Source: CAJQQY01 sp964352225 (lineage in GTDB: Bacteria > Bacteroidota > Bacteroidia > Chitinophagales > Saprospiraceae). From it: a stretch of 22,448 nucleotides of DNA. Shown here piece by piece: positions 14,895 to 22,225 of this stretch; position 1 is the first letter of the stretch, and each line of letters begins with the position of its first letter. The stretch spans positions 1 through 22,448 of the forward strand of contig CAYGRM010000064.1 in NCBI GenBank assembly GCA_964352225.1, written 5' to 3'. A model generated the notes under the pieces. That model had not been told where the DNA came from, made no database searches, and was given only the letters and a program-made list of their open reading frames with translations. The translations under genes and the position numbers were made by a program.

Positions 14895-16463
14895 ATGGGA
14901 AAAATCAAACGTATGGATCAAGTAAAAGCAATCATTAAGACCTATGTAGCGACACAATCGTTCAAAGCAACAGCACGGCAACTTCGGATTTCAAAAAATA
15001 CGGTAAAAGAATATGTTCGTCGAGGGCAATTGGCGGAAAGTGATTTATCAAAATTATTGGCTTTGTCAGACGAAGAGTTTTTATTAGTTTTTTATGGCGA
15101 TAAAAACAAACCTGACAATGAACGTACCGCTATATTTTTTTCTAAAGTAAACGATTGGATAGAAGAACTTCGCCGAGTTGGCGTTACCAAACATTTATTG
15201 TGGGAGGAATATCGAACGGAACATCCAAATGGTTTTGCTTATAGCCGTTTTTGTGAACTCCTCCGCAACCATGTTGGACAACGAAACTTAACCCTTCCCA
15301 TGCACCATTCTCCTGGTGAAGTGATGCAAGTAGATTTCGCTGGTAAGAAACTACAATGGGTCGATCGAACTAGTGGCGAAGTTCATCAATGTGAAGTTTT
15401 AGTTGCGGTGATGCCTCATTCTCAGCACACTTTTGCCATAGCACTACCAAGCCAAAAGACCGTAGATTTTATCGCAGGATTAAATGCAGCCTTAATTTAC
15501 TTCGGTAAACTTCCACAGATTATTTTATCCGATAATCTCAAAGCTTACGTGACCAGAGCCGATCGGTATGAACCTCAGTTCAATGATTTATGTGTACAAC
15601 TAGCAGCGCATTATGGCATCCATTTACAAGCTACTCGTGCAGGAAAACCAAAAGATAAAGCAAGTGTAGAAAATATGGTCAGCACGGTTTATACTCGAAT
15701 TTATGCGCCATTACGAAATGAAATTTATCATAGCGAAGCAGATTTAAATACTGCGATTGTCCAACAACTCCATCAACACAATGCGCTTCCTTATCAAAAA
15801 AAAGAAGGCTCCCGCCAATCTGTTTTTGAACAATATGAACGACCTGCGATGCGAGACTTACCTAGTGAATTATTTGAAATAAAAAAGACGACAACTGCCA
15901 AAGCTCAACGTAATTATCATGTTTATTTGGGAGAAGAAAAAAACTACTATTCACTTCCTTATCGTTACGTGGGTAAAAAAACAACAATTGTTTACACTCG
16001 CAAAATTGTAGAAATATATGTTGACCATCAACGAGTTGCGATACATCAACGCCTCCAAACTCAACGCAATTACCAGTATCAAACTATCCTGCAACACATG
16101 CCTAAATCTCACCAAGAATGGAAAAAATCGGAAGGTTATGATGCTGGTTATTTTTTAGCAATAGGCTTAAAGATTGGAGCTGCCACCCATTGGGCAATCT
16201 CACAAATTTTATCTTCCAAAAGTCATCAAAGTCATAATTATAGAAGTTGTCTCGGTGTGATTCATTTAGGAAAAAAGCACGGTAACCATCGATTAGAACG
16301 AGCAGCTGCTCGTTGTCAAAAAGTAAACAAAGTTAATTATACGATGTTGGTTCGAATCCTTCGACACAATCTTGACGACCTTGGGGAGGATGAACCCGAA
16401 AATAAAAACGAATTTTTGCCACCTGTCCATGATAATATTCGTGGACCAAAGGCTTATCAATAA
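14895..16463 (+). CDS. istA: IS21 transposase IstA
   Basis: DDE transposase of 522 residues that cuts and joins the element's ends. I chose the ATG at 14895 (MGKIKRMDQVKAIIK), since IstA proteins begin almost directly with the helix-turn-helix; the longer frame relies on a TTG at 14802 inside the terminal repeat region. An N-terminal helix-turn-helix (ATARQLRISKNTVKEYVRR) recognises the ends. The integrase core (rve) carries the catalytic triad Asp147 (VMQVDFAG), Asp213 (ILSDNLKAY) and Glu259 (KASVENMV). The tail FLPPVHDNIRGPKAYQ matches the usual IstA C-terminal style with a HxNxRG motif. istB follows after 44 bases. The protein appears complete. Confidence 0.95.
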   Translation: MGKIKRMDQVKAIIKTYVATQSFKATARQLRISKNTVKEYVRRGQLAESDLSKLLALSDEEFLLVFYGDKNKPDNERTAIFFSKVNDWIEELRRVGVTKHLLWEEYRTEHPNGFAYSRFCELLRNHVGQRNLTLPMHHSPGEVMQVDFAGKKLQWVDRTSGEVHQCEVLVAVMPHSQHTFAIALPSQKTVDFIAGLNAALIYFGKLPQIILSDNLKAYVTRADRYEPQFNDLCVQLAAHYGIHLQATRAGKPKDKASVENMVSTVYTRIYAPLRNEIYHSEADLNTAIVQQLHQHNALPYQKKEGSRQSVFEQYERPAMRDLPSELFEIKKTTTAKAQRNYHVYLGEEKNYYSLPYRYVGKKTTIVYTRKIVEIYVDHQRVAIHQRLQTQRNYQYQTILQHMPKSHQEWKKSEGYDAGYFLAIGLKIGAATHWAISQILSSKSHQSHNYRSCLGVIHLGKKHGNHRLERAAARCQKVNKVNYTMLVRILRHNLDDLGEDEPENKNEFLPPVHDNIRGPKAYQ

Positions 16464-16507
16464 TCCATAATTAGTTTATTATTTAAATCATTTTAAAATA
16501 AAAAATC

Positions 16508-17242
16508 ATGACGAATGCATCGCTGCAAACGCTGCGGCAAATGAAATTAGAAGGCATGGCAAATGCTTATGAAAGTATTTTATCCTTGCCAATCAATCAA
16601 CAACCTGACACACACGAACTGTTAGCACGACTAACAGATGCCGAACAACAACATCGTGCTGACAAACGAATGAAGATGTATTTACGACTTAGTAAAATGC
16701 GTTATCAAACCACCATGCAAGATATTGATACCTCTGAAAAACGTAACCTGAGTAAAGCACAGCTAATGCTATTAACCGATTGCGCTTATCTGGATCGAGG
16801 AGAAAATATTTTAATTACTGGTTCAACGGGTTGTGGCAAATCTTATCTATCCTGTGCACTAGGCAACAATGCTTGTGTTCAAGGGTATCGAACTTTGTAC
16901 TTCAATATGAACCGACTCAAAGAACAAATAGCTATTGCTAAAACTGATGGTACACTCATCAAATGGTTAGACCGATTAAAGAAAGCTAAACTTATTATTT
17001 TGGATGACTTCGGTTTACAGCCTCTCACTCATGAAGTGAAAATGGCACTATTACAAATTTTGGAAGATAGATATGAAAGGTCTTCTATAGTGATTTGTTC
17101 ACAACTACCCGTTGCCAAATGGCATGAGTATTTGGCAGAACCAACTATTGCTGATGCCATCCTTGACCGGATTACACCCAAGTCACATCGAATAGAATTA
17201 AAAGGGAAAAGTTTAAGAAAAAGTTTAAAAGAATTATCTTAA
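16508..17242 (+). CDS. istB: IS21 helper ATPase IstB
   Basis: AAA+ ATPase of 244 residues, related to DnaC, that assembles on DNA and selects target sites for IstA. The N-terminal helical part (TLRQMKLEGMANAYE) is the IS21 IstB domain, with the ATPase core following. Walker A is GSTGCGKS at residues 105-112 and Walker B is LIILDDFG from residue 162. The sensor region VICSQLPVAKWHEYL and the arginine-finger context ADAILDRITPKSHRIEL are intact. The ATG at 16508 fits the family start. The C-terminus (GKSLRKSLKELS) is normal. It is the second gene of the element and is expected to be translated from the istA transcript. Confidence 0.95.
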   Translation: MTNASLQTLRQMKLEGMANAYESILSLPINQQPDTHELLARLTDAEQQHRADKRMKMYLRLSKMRYQTTMQDIDTSEKRNLSKAQLMLLTDCAYLDRGENILITGSTGCGKSYLSCALGNNACVQGYRTLYFNMNRLKEQIAIAKTDGTLIKWLDRLKKAKLIILDDFGLQPLTHEVKMALLQILEDRYERSSIVICSQLPVAKWHEYLAEPTIADAILDRITPKSHRIELKGKSLRKSLKELS

Positions 17243-17284
17243 CATTATCATTTTTGTAGGTTATCCACAGAGGGGTCAGTATAG

Positions 17285-17318
17285 CGTAGCTAGGGGGTCA
17301 GACGTTTCGGTATATGCA
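17285..17318 (-). repeat. Right terminal inverted repeat of the IS21 element
   Basis: The 34-base right end, reading TGCATATACCGAAACG on the minus strand and ending GCTACG, with a TGACCCC unit. It is the imperfect partner (24 of 34) of 14739-14772. Confidence 0.85.
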
Positions 17319-17324
17319 CAAGGT

Positions 17325-18028
17325 TATGGATTTTTTCATGGTTGGCATTATTTACTCACATGTTGCTAGATACTTTTACGGCTTATGGCACTCAATTATT
17401 TTTGCCTTTTTCAGATAAGAGAATTGGGTTTGATAGTGTCAATGTAGTTGACCCAGTTTATACGATTCCATTGTTGTTGGGCTTATTGGGTAGTTTGTAT
17501 TTTTATAAAAACAAACCTAATCGAGCGGTTTTTAATACCATCGGGATTGTTGTTAGTTCGCTTTACCTCATGGGAACATTGGTGATGAAAAATCAAGTTG
17601 AAAAACATTTTGAAACAGAACTAGCTGCCCAACAAATTGACTATAATTCCTTACTCACTATGCCTGTCGGAATTGCCAATATCAATTGGTACGGTGTTGC
17701 CAAAACTGATGATGGAATTTATATGCACAAGTATTCTATTTTTCAAAAAGAATCACTTCCTTTTGACTATTTTCCGACCAATGACTTTCTCTTAAAAGAG
17801 GTCAATCCAAATTTAGTGGATAGAATGAAGTGGTTTGCTAAAGGTTTTTATACGGTGGAAAAAGATAAGGAGCAATTGCGTTTTTATAACCTCCAAGTGG
17901 ATATGAGAGGGATTATTAAAACTGAACATATTAATGCGCCTACTGCGGGGTATTTTATTATTATTCCGAAGATGGGTGGTGGTTTTGAGTTTTCTTCTGG
18001 GGCACATCTAATGCCCTCAACATTATAA
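17325..18028 (+). pseudogene. Membrane metal-dependent hydrolase, 3' part
   Basis: C-terminal part (about 234 codons) of the hydrolase interrupted by the IS21 element. It begins WIFSWLALFTHMLLDTFTAYGTQLF. The segment HMLLDTFTAYGTQLF supplies the second His/Asp motif of the PF04307 family, then PFSDKRIGFDSVNVVDPVYT and at least two further membrane segments (PLLLGLLGSLYFY and NTIGIVVSSLYLMGTLVM). A soluble C-terminal portion follows, ending HLMPSTL. Standing alone, this half could only start at non-ATG codons such as the TTG at 17342 or at the internal ATG of THMLLD, so a useful product is unlikely. It converges with the ATPase gene, with 43 bases between the stops. Confidence 0.88.
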
Positions 18029-18071
18029 TACAGGTTACACTTATACCAAGGCAAATCCAACAGAATCTTTA

Positions 18072-20495
18072 TTATTCTTTATAAGCTAATAAACGCAATG
18101 CATTTCCAACAACTACTAAAGTTGAGCCTTCGTGTGCGATTACGGCTGGTCCAATATCTGCAATTCCCGTGAGTGTCAATGGAATTAAAATCGCAACCAT
18201 GCCCAAACTTATTAAGAGATTCTGCTTAATAATGCTTTTTGCTTTCCTACTCAGACCTATAGCAAAAGGCAAATTATCTAACTTGTCGGCCATCAAAGCA
18301 ATGTCCGCAGTTTCTAATGCCACATCTGAACCAGCTGCACCCATAGCAATACCAACGGTACTTTTTGCCATAGCGGGTGCATCATTAACGCCATCACCTA
18401 CCATTGCTACTTTGCCCTCTTCTGCTTTTAGTTTTTCGATAGCGGCTACTTTATCTTCGGGTAATAAATTTCCCATTGGGTCGGTGATACCAATAGTTTT
18501 AGCTACTGCATCTGCTACCTTTTGATTATCCCCTGTTAACATTATCATTCGTTTGATACCAATTTTCTTTAATGCAGCCAAAGTAGCTTTTGCTTCAGGA
18601 CGAGCAACATCCATGACCGAGATAATGCCGAGGTATTGGTTATCTTGATGGACTATCATAGCAGTATGACCTTCTGTTTCCAATTTTGCCATTTGTTGGT
18701 CAAGTTCGGTAGGCACATCTTTTCCAGTCAGTTCTTTAAACAATCTGCGATTGCCAATGTGAATCGTTTTGTTTTCCAGTTTGGCTTTGATACCTCGTGC
18801 GGTCAATGCTTCAAGGTTTTGAGCATCAGGTATATTGACATCACCTAATACCTCTTTTCCTCCTTTTACAATCGCACCCGCTAAAGGGTGGTCACTCAAT
18901 TCTTCTACGGCAACCGCTACGGTCAAAAGTTGTTCCTTGGTACTATCACCAAAAGGAATAGCATTGGTTAATTTAGGCTTGCCCTCGGTCAACGTTCCTG
19001 TTTTGTCAAAAGCTACAGCAGTTAGTCCACCAAGGTCTTCTAAAGGACGACCTCCTTTAATTAAAACACCTTGACGTGCCGCCCTTGCAACTCCTGCCAG
19101 AACTGCACTTGGAGTTGATATAGCCAAGGCACAAGGAGAGGCAGCTACTAATACCGCCATTGCGCGATAAAAACTTTCTGCAAATGTTTCGTCAATGACT
19201 AAGAATGCAAATAGTAGCAGTCCCACCAAAATCAAAACAGCAGGTACAAAGTACCGTTCAAATTTATTAGTTAACTGCTGAGTGGGAGATTTTTGGGTTT
19301 CGGCTTCTTTAACTAATTCTACTAATCTTGACAGCGTACTGTCTTTTGCCAACTTCAGTACTTTTATTTCAAGTGCAGCGCTACCATTTATAGTCCCTGC
19401 AAAGGCTCTATTTTCCGCAGATATATTCTGTAAATCATTGACACTATCAGGATTAGCTATTGGGTATTTTTCTACAGGAACGCTTTCCCCAGTTATAGGT
19501 GCTTGATTGACAGCACTATTACCACTTATGATAACTCCGTCAGCTGCAATCTTAGAATTGGGCTTGACAACGATAGTATCACCCAATTTCAGTTCTTCTA
19601 TTCCGACTTCAATGTTCTCTCCATTGCGCTTGACTAATGCAACAGGGGGAGCTAAATCTGAAAGTGCAGCAATGGATTTCCGCGCTTTGCTCATAGCATA
19701 ATTTTCCAATGCATGCCCTAAACTAAACAGAAACAACAATAAAGCGGCTTCCTCCCACTTACCAAGTGCAGCAGCTCCAGCCGCTGCTACTAGCATTAAA
19801 AAATCTATTTCAAACTTACCTTTTCGAATCGTTTCAATGGCTTCTAAAAGAGTAAAATATCCTCCTAAAATTAAGGCCACAACAAAAAGTGAGGTAGTCA
19901 ACCAATTAGGAATTCCATCTTGAAAATTAAGTAACAAACCTGTAAGCCAAAACACTCCACTTCCTATGGAAAAATAGAGTTCCGTATTTTCTCCCAAAAA
20001 ACCACCATGTGCATGGTCATGTCCATCCCCTTCTTTATGTTCTTGATTTTCTATAACATCTTTTTGAATTTTTAATCCTGTTTTTTCAATAGCTGATTTT
20101 ACAGCTGCTTTGTTGATGACTTCAGTATCCCATTCCATTTGAAGCACACCAGTAGCAGAAAGGGATGCCTCAATAACACCTTTATTTTTTAAAATAGATT
20201 CGCTCAAACTTCGAGCATGCCGTTGATGACGAACACCATTTACATCAAGTAATAAGTGCTGAAATCGGTGAGTCAAATCTGCTCCACTTTGTTTGGCTAT
20301 CGTTTTTACCTTTTTTAATGAAATGATAGAAGGTTCATAATGTATACACAACTTTGCAGGCGTTCCTTCTTTTATATGTACCTCTTCTAACCCATTTTCA
20401 TTTTTTAATGATTGAATTAAACGAATTACACATTGGTCTTTTTCGTTAGGTATTTCTGGTAAAAGTATGGGTATTTCGATTTGTAATTTTTTCAT
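18072..20495 (-). CDS. P1B-4-like heavy-metal translocating P-type ATPase (Zn/Co/Cd type)
   Basis: Inner-membrane ATPase of 807 residues exporting divalent metal from the cytoplasm. Catalytic motifs in order: TGES near 331, the membrane metal site SPCALA near 455, the phosphorylated Asp in DKTGTLTEG near 497, SDHPLA near 537, GDGVNDAP near 700, and HEGSTLVVVGNALRLL near 787 in the last membrane helix. SPC plus HEGxT marks the P1B-4 class (CoaT/CtpD, cobalt, zinc, iron or cadmium) rather than CPC copper pumps. Unusually for that class, the first 150 residues hold two HMA-fold-like repeats with no Cys-x-x-Cys: the second has DVNGVRHQRHARSL where GMTCxxC would be. A His-rich linker (HKEGDGHDHAHGG) follows. 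The ATG at 20495 overlaps the stop of the methyltransferase gene (ATGA), showing tight coupling. Confidence 0.93.
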   Translation of the reverse strand: MKKLQIEIPILLPEIPNEKDQCVIRLIQSLKNENGLEEVHIKEGTPAKLCIHYEPSIISLKKVKTIAKQSGADLTHRFQHLLLDVNGVRHQRHARSLSESILKNKGVIEASLSATGVLQMEWDTEVINKAAVKSAIEKTGLKIQKDVIENQEHKEGDGHDHAHGGFLGENTELYFSIGSGVFWLTGLLLNFQDGIPNWLTTSLFVVALILGGYFTLLEAIETIRKGKFEIDFLMLVAAAGAAALGKWEEAALLLFLFSLGHALENYAMSKARKSIAALSDLAPPVALVKRNGENIEVGIEELKLGDTIVVKPNSKIAADGVIISGNSAVNQAPITGESVPVEKYPIANPDSVNDLQNISAENRAFAGTINGSAALEIKVLKLAKDSTLSRLVELVKEAETQKSPTQQLTNKFERYFVPAVLILVGLLLFAFLVIDETFAESFYRAMAVLVAASPCALAISTPSAVLAGVARAARQGVLIKGGRPLEDLGGLTAVAFDKTGTLTEGKPKLTNAIPFGDSTKEQLLTVAVAVEELSDHPLAGAIVKGGKEVLGDVNIPDAQNLEALTARGIKAKLENKTIHIGNRRLFKELTGKDVPTELDQQMAKLETEGHTAMIVHQDNQYLGIISVMDVARPEAKATLAALKKIGIKRMIMLTGDNQKVADAVAKTIGITDPMGNLLPEDKVAAIEKLKAEEGKVAMVGDGVNDAPAMAKSTVGIAMGAAGSDVALETADIALMADKLDNLPFAIGLSRKAKSIIKQNLLISLGMVAILIPLTLTGIADIGPAVIAHEGSTLVVVGNALRLLAYKE

Positions 20496-21145
20496 AATGA
20501 TTGATTAGTTTTTTTAAAACCTGTTGCCACAAAGACACCTCTTCTATTAAAAGTATTATTAACTGTAAAGTTCATAACTTGATTTTCTAAATATTGGTAA
20601 ATAGGACGGTCAACTTCACCCTTGCCAATCCATTTTATGAACTTCCCCCGAAGAGTCGGTTTTGGAATATACCAATCCATGATAACCAATCTGCCGTTAG
20701 GTGACAAAATGGAAAGCATATTATCAATCACTTTTTTCCATTCTGGAAAACCAGATAAACCTAAGTCACAAAAGATGGCATCTATCTGAATAGACTCCCC
20801 TATATTTTCCTTTATCCAAACAGGATTAATTTGAGTAGCATCTCCTTTTATGATTTTGATATTGTCCCAATTGTGTAAAGTCTTTTTTTCTTTGGCTTTT
20901 TCCAGCATTCCTTCTGATAGGTCAATGCCAATGATTAATCCAGTTCCTTCCAAATATTTTTGAAAATATTCAAAATTTTGACCTGTCCCAACAGGAAGAT
21001 TCAAAACTGTATTACCGGGCTTTAATGCTAACTGTTCAACTCCATAAGCTCTGGGTTTATGATAGTACCATTTTGGAGACAACCAATCGTAAACTTTGGA
21101 AAATTGGTCATAATAACTGATAGCATCTTTTTGTTTTCTATCCAT
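20492..21145 (-). CDS. Class I SAM-dependent methyltransferase in the metal operon
   Basis: Cytoplasmic methyltransferase of 217 residues, substrate unknown. The SAM-binding motif I is VLNLPVGTGQNF (about 47-58), a variant of the usual DLGCGTG, followed by the acidic residue of motif II (IIGIDLSEGMLEKAKEK), motif III-like KIIKGDATQIN, and post-motif LSPNGRLVIMDWYIPKP. The order is typical of UbiE/PmtA-like enzymes acting on small molecules or lipids; the C-terminal FTVNNTFNRRGVFVATGFKK with the preceding YLENQ is also seen in phospholipid N-methyltransferase-like proteins. No membrane segment is present. It lies 18 bases after the membrane methyltransferase gene and overlaps the ATPase start by four bases, so it belongs to this operon. 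A role in metal tolerance is inferred from context only. Confidence 0.85.
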   Translation of the reverse strand: MDRKQKDAISYYDQFSKVYDWLSPKWYYHKPRAYGVEQLALKPGNTVLNLPVGTGQNFEYFQKYLEGTGLIIGIDLSEGMLEKAKEKKTLHNWDNIKIIKGDATQINPVWIKENIGESIQIDAIFCDLGLSGFPEWKKVIDNMLSILSPNGRLVIMDWYIPKPTLRGKFIKWIGKGEVDRPIYQYLENQVMNFTVNNTFNRRGVFVATGFKKTNQSL

Positions 21146-21163
21146 AAGTAAATTAATTTTTAA

Positions 21164-21763
21164 TTATAACCAGCGTCTAACTTTCCCTAAGTATTCTTCA
21201 TATTCTTCCCCATGACTTCTTTTTAAAAATTCTTCCTCCAACCTAATTTGAGTGTTAATGCTAACCATTGAAAGCGAAACAATAAGCAAGGTAAAGGCAT
21301 TTGGAATGATTAAAAGCAAACCAACATTCGCAATCATTACTCCCAAAAAAATCGGGTTTCTTGAAATGGAAAAAAAGCCATTTGTCACGAGTTCGGTTTT
21401 GTTGTTTTCGTCAATACCAATCCGCCAAGAATTTGCCATTTGAGATTGAGCAACCCAAACCAAAACAAGCGATAAAGCCAATAAGCCCCAACCGATATAT
21501 TTTAAGTAATCGTGTTCCAAATACCAAAAGGGCAAAAGGTATTGATACCATTCATTTTTAAAGGCATAGATAATCACCACTACAAATTCTAATATGGAAA
21601 TGAAAGTAAATACTTTTCCATTGTAACCATGAGCATCATCTGACCTACTAAAAGTCAAAGGATTAATGCTTGTTCTTTTCCAAAGTAAATAAGACCGCAG
21701 AAAGAACACAAAGAAGAAATAAACAAGCAAAAAAATAAATAGATATATTCTTGTATTCATCAT
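21164..21763 (-). CDS. Isoprenylcysteine carboxyl methyltransferase-family membrane protein (CzcN-like)
   Basis: Integral membrane protein of 199 residues with about five membrane segments (6-26, 52-68, 88-106, 138-153, 155-170). The C-terminal signature of the ICMT/PEMT superfamily is clear: GFFSISRNPIFLG (129-141), then RLEEEFLKRSHGEEYEEYL (174-192), with the SAM-binding Arg/Asn-Pro and Glu-Glu motifs. Proteins of this family occur in metal-resistance loci; CzcN and NccN of Cupriavidus belong to it, though their substrate is not established. Two adjacent ATGs at 21763 and 21760 are possible starts; either keeps the first membrane segment. The operator-like palindrome and a -7 element lie immediately upstream, so this may be the first gene of a promoter internal to the operon. 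Confidence 0.85.
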   Translation of the reverse strand: MMNTRIYLFIFLLVYFFFVFFLRSYLLWKRTSINPLTFSRSDDAHGYNGKVFTFISILEFVVVIIYAFKNEWYQYLLPFWYLEHDYLKYIGWGLLALSLVLVWVAQSQMANSWRIGIDENNKTELVTNGFFSISRNPIFLGVMIANVGLLLIIPNAFTLLIVSLSMVSINTQIRLEEEFLKRSHGEEYEEYLGKVRRWL

Positions 21764-21772
21764 TTTTTTCTA

Positions 21773-21780
21773 CAAATGTA
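21773..21780 (-). promoter_or_regulatory. Candidate -7 element upstream of the ICMT-like gene
   Basis: Minus-strand TACATTTG fits TAnnTTTG and ends 9 bases before the ATG at 21763. TTG triplets upstream lie about 15 and 26 bases away, neither at the ideal spacing, so the -33 element is unassigned. Confidence 0.4.
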
Positions 21781-21793
21781 AGCTGGTTTTAAA

Positions 21794-21808
21794 TGCAATG
21801 AAATTGCA
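21794..21808. promoter_or_regulatory. Operator-like palindrome between the fur-like and ICMT-like genes
   Basis: TGCAATGAAATTGCA is a perfect 6-3-6 inverted repeat. It starts three bases beyond the fur-like stop codon and lies 13 bases upstream of the -7 element, where a bound repressor would cover the -33 position. A Fur-family protein encoded next door is the natural candidate to bind it. Confidence 0.4.
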
Positions 21809-21811
21809 AAC

Positions 21812-22225
21812 TTATTCCTGACAGTTTGGACAGATGCCTTTTATGGTCATATTGATTTCATTGGCAGTAAACCTATCGGGAAGTTCAATTGCTGGTATAA
21901 ATATGTTTTCTAGACAGATAATTTCATTACACTTTGAACAATGAAAATGAGGATGTCGGTCTAGGTGATGCGAAGGAGTACAATACTCTTTACAAAGACC
22001 ATATTTGATTTCATTCGTTCCGTTTTCTATGCTATGGATAATCCCGTTTTCTTCAAAAGTCTTTAGCGTTCGATACATCGTAATTCGGTCGGATTTAGGA
22101 AATGCCTCTTCCAATTCCGACAAACCAAGTATAGAATTTTCTTGTATAAAATACTCTAAAAGTAGCTGCCGCATCGGTGTGATGCGGACAGCTTTTTGTT
22201 CTAAGATTTTATGTGCTCTTTCCAT
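21812..22225 (-). CDS. Fur-family metalloregulator
   Basis: DNA-binding metalloregulator of 137 residues, typical Fur/Zur/PerR length. The N-terminal winged helix covers about 1-80, with the recognition helix DRITMYRTLKTFEENGIIH. The C-terminal dimerisation part has a His-rich stretch HHLDRHPHFHCSKC (86-99). Cys96/Cys99 and Cys132/Cys135 (CPNC) form the two CxxC pairs of a structural zinc site, and His86, His87, His91 and His93 are candidates for the regulatory metal site. Whether it senses zinc, iron or cobalt cannot be read from sequence, but its operon suggests divalent-metal control, so Zur-like is my preference. Its ATG at 22225 shares one base with the upstream transporter stop (TAATG), indicating translational coupling. 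The gene probably autoregulates. Confidence 0.9.
   Translation of the reverse strand: MERAHKILEQKAVRITPMRQLLLEYFIQENSILGLSELEEAFPKSDRITMYRTLKTFEENGIIHSIENGTNEIKYGLCKEYCTPSHHLDRHPHFHCSKCNEIICLENIFIPAIELPDRFTANEINMTIKGICPNCQE

Larger units (their letters stand above)
14739..17318 (+). mobile_element. IS21-family insertion sequence, 2580 bp, complete
   Basis: Element bounded by TGC at 14739 and GCA at 17318, flanked by a 6-base direct repeat CAAGGT (14733-14738 and 17319-17324), the target duplication. It carries istA and istB in tandem on the plus strand. Subterminal TGACCCC repeats, the kind of multiple end repeats IS21 transposases bind, occur at 14757, 14781 and 14803 on the left, and inverted at 17272-17278 and 17294-17300 on the right; the outermost copy is 18 bases from each end. 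Both proteins are full length with intact catalytic motifs, so the copy looks functional. It has disrupted a hydrolase gene. Confidence 0.95.

Noticed and set aside
14732..17324. A 7-base target duplication ACAAGGT for the IS21 element
   Set aside because: It would require the right end to stop at TGC and break the symmetry of TGC...GCA ends; 6 bases (CAAGGT) fits both termini, and the extra A is shared by chance.
18072..20495. Copper-exporting ATPase (CopA/CopB type)
   Set aside because: The membrane site is SPC rather than CPC, the last helix has HEGST, and there is no Cys-x-x-Cys in the N-terminal repeats, which together favour the P1B-4 divalent-metal class.
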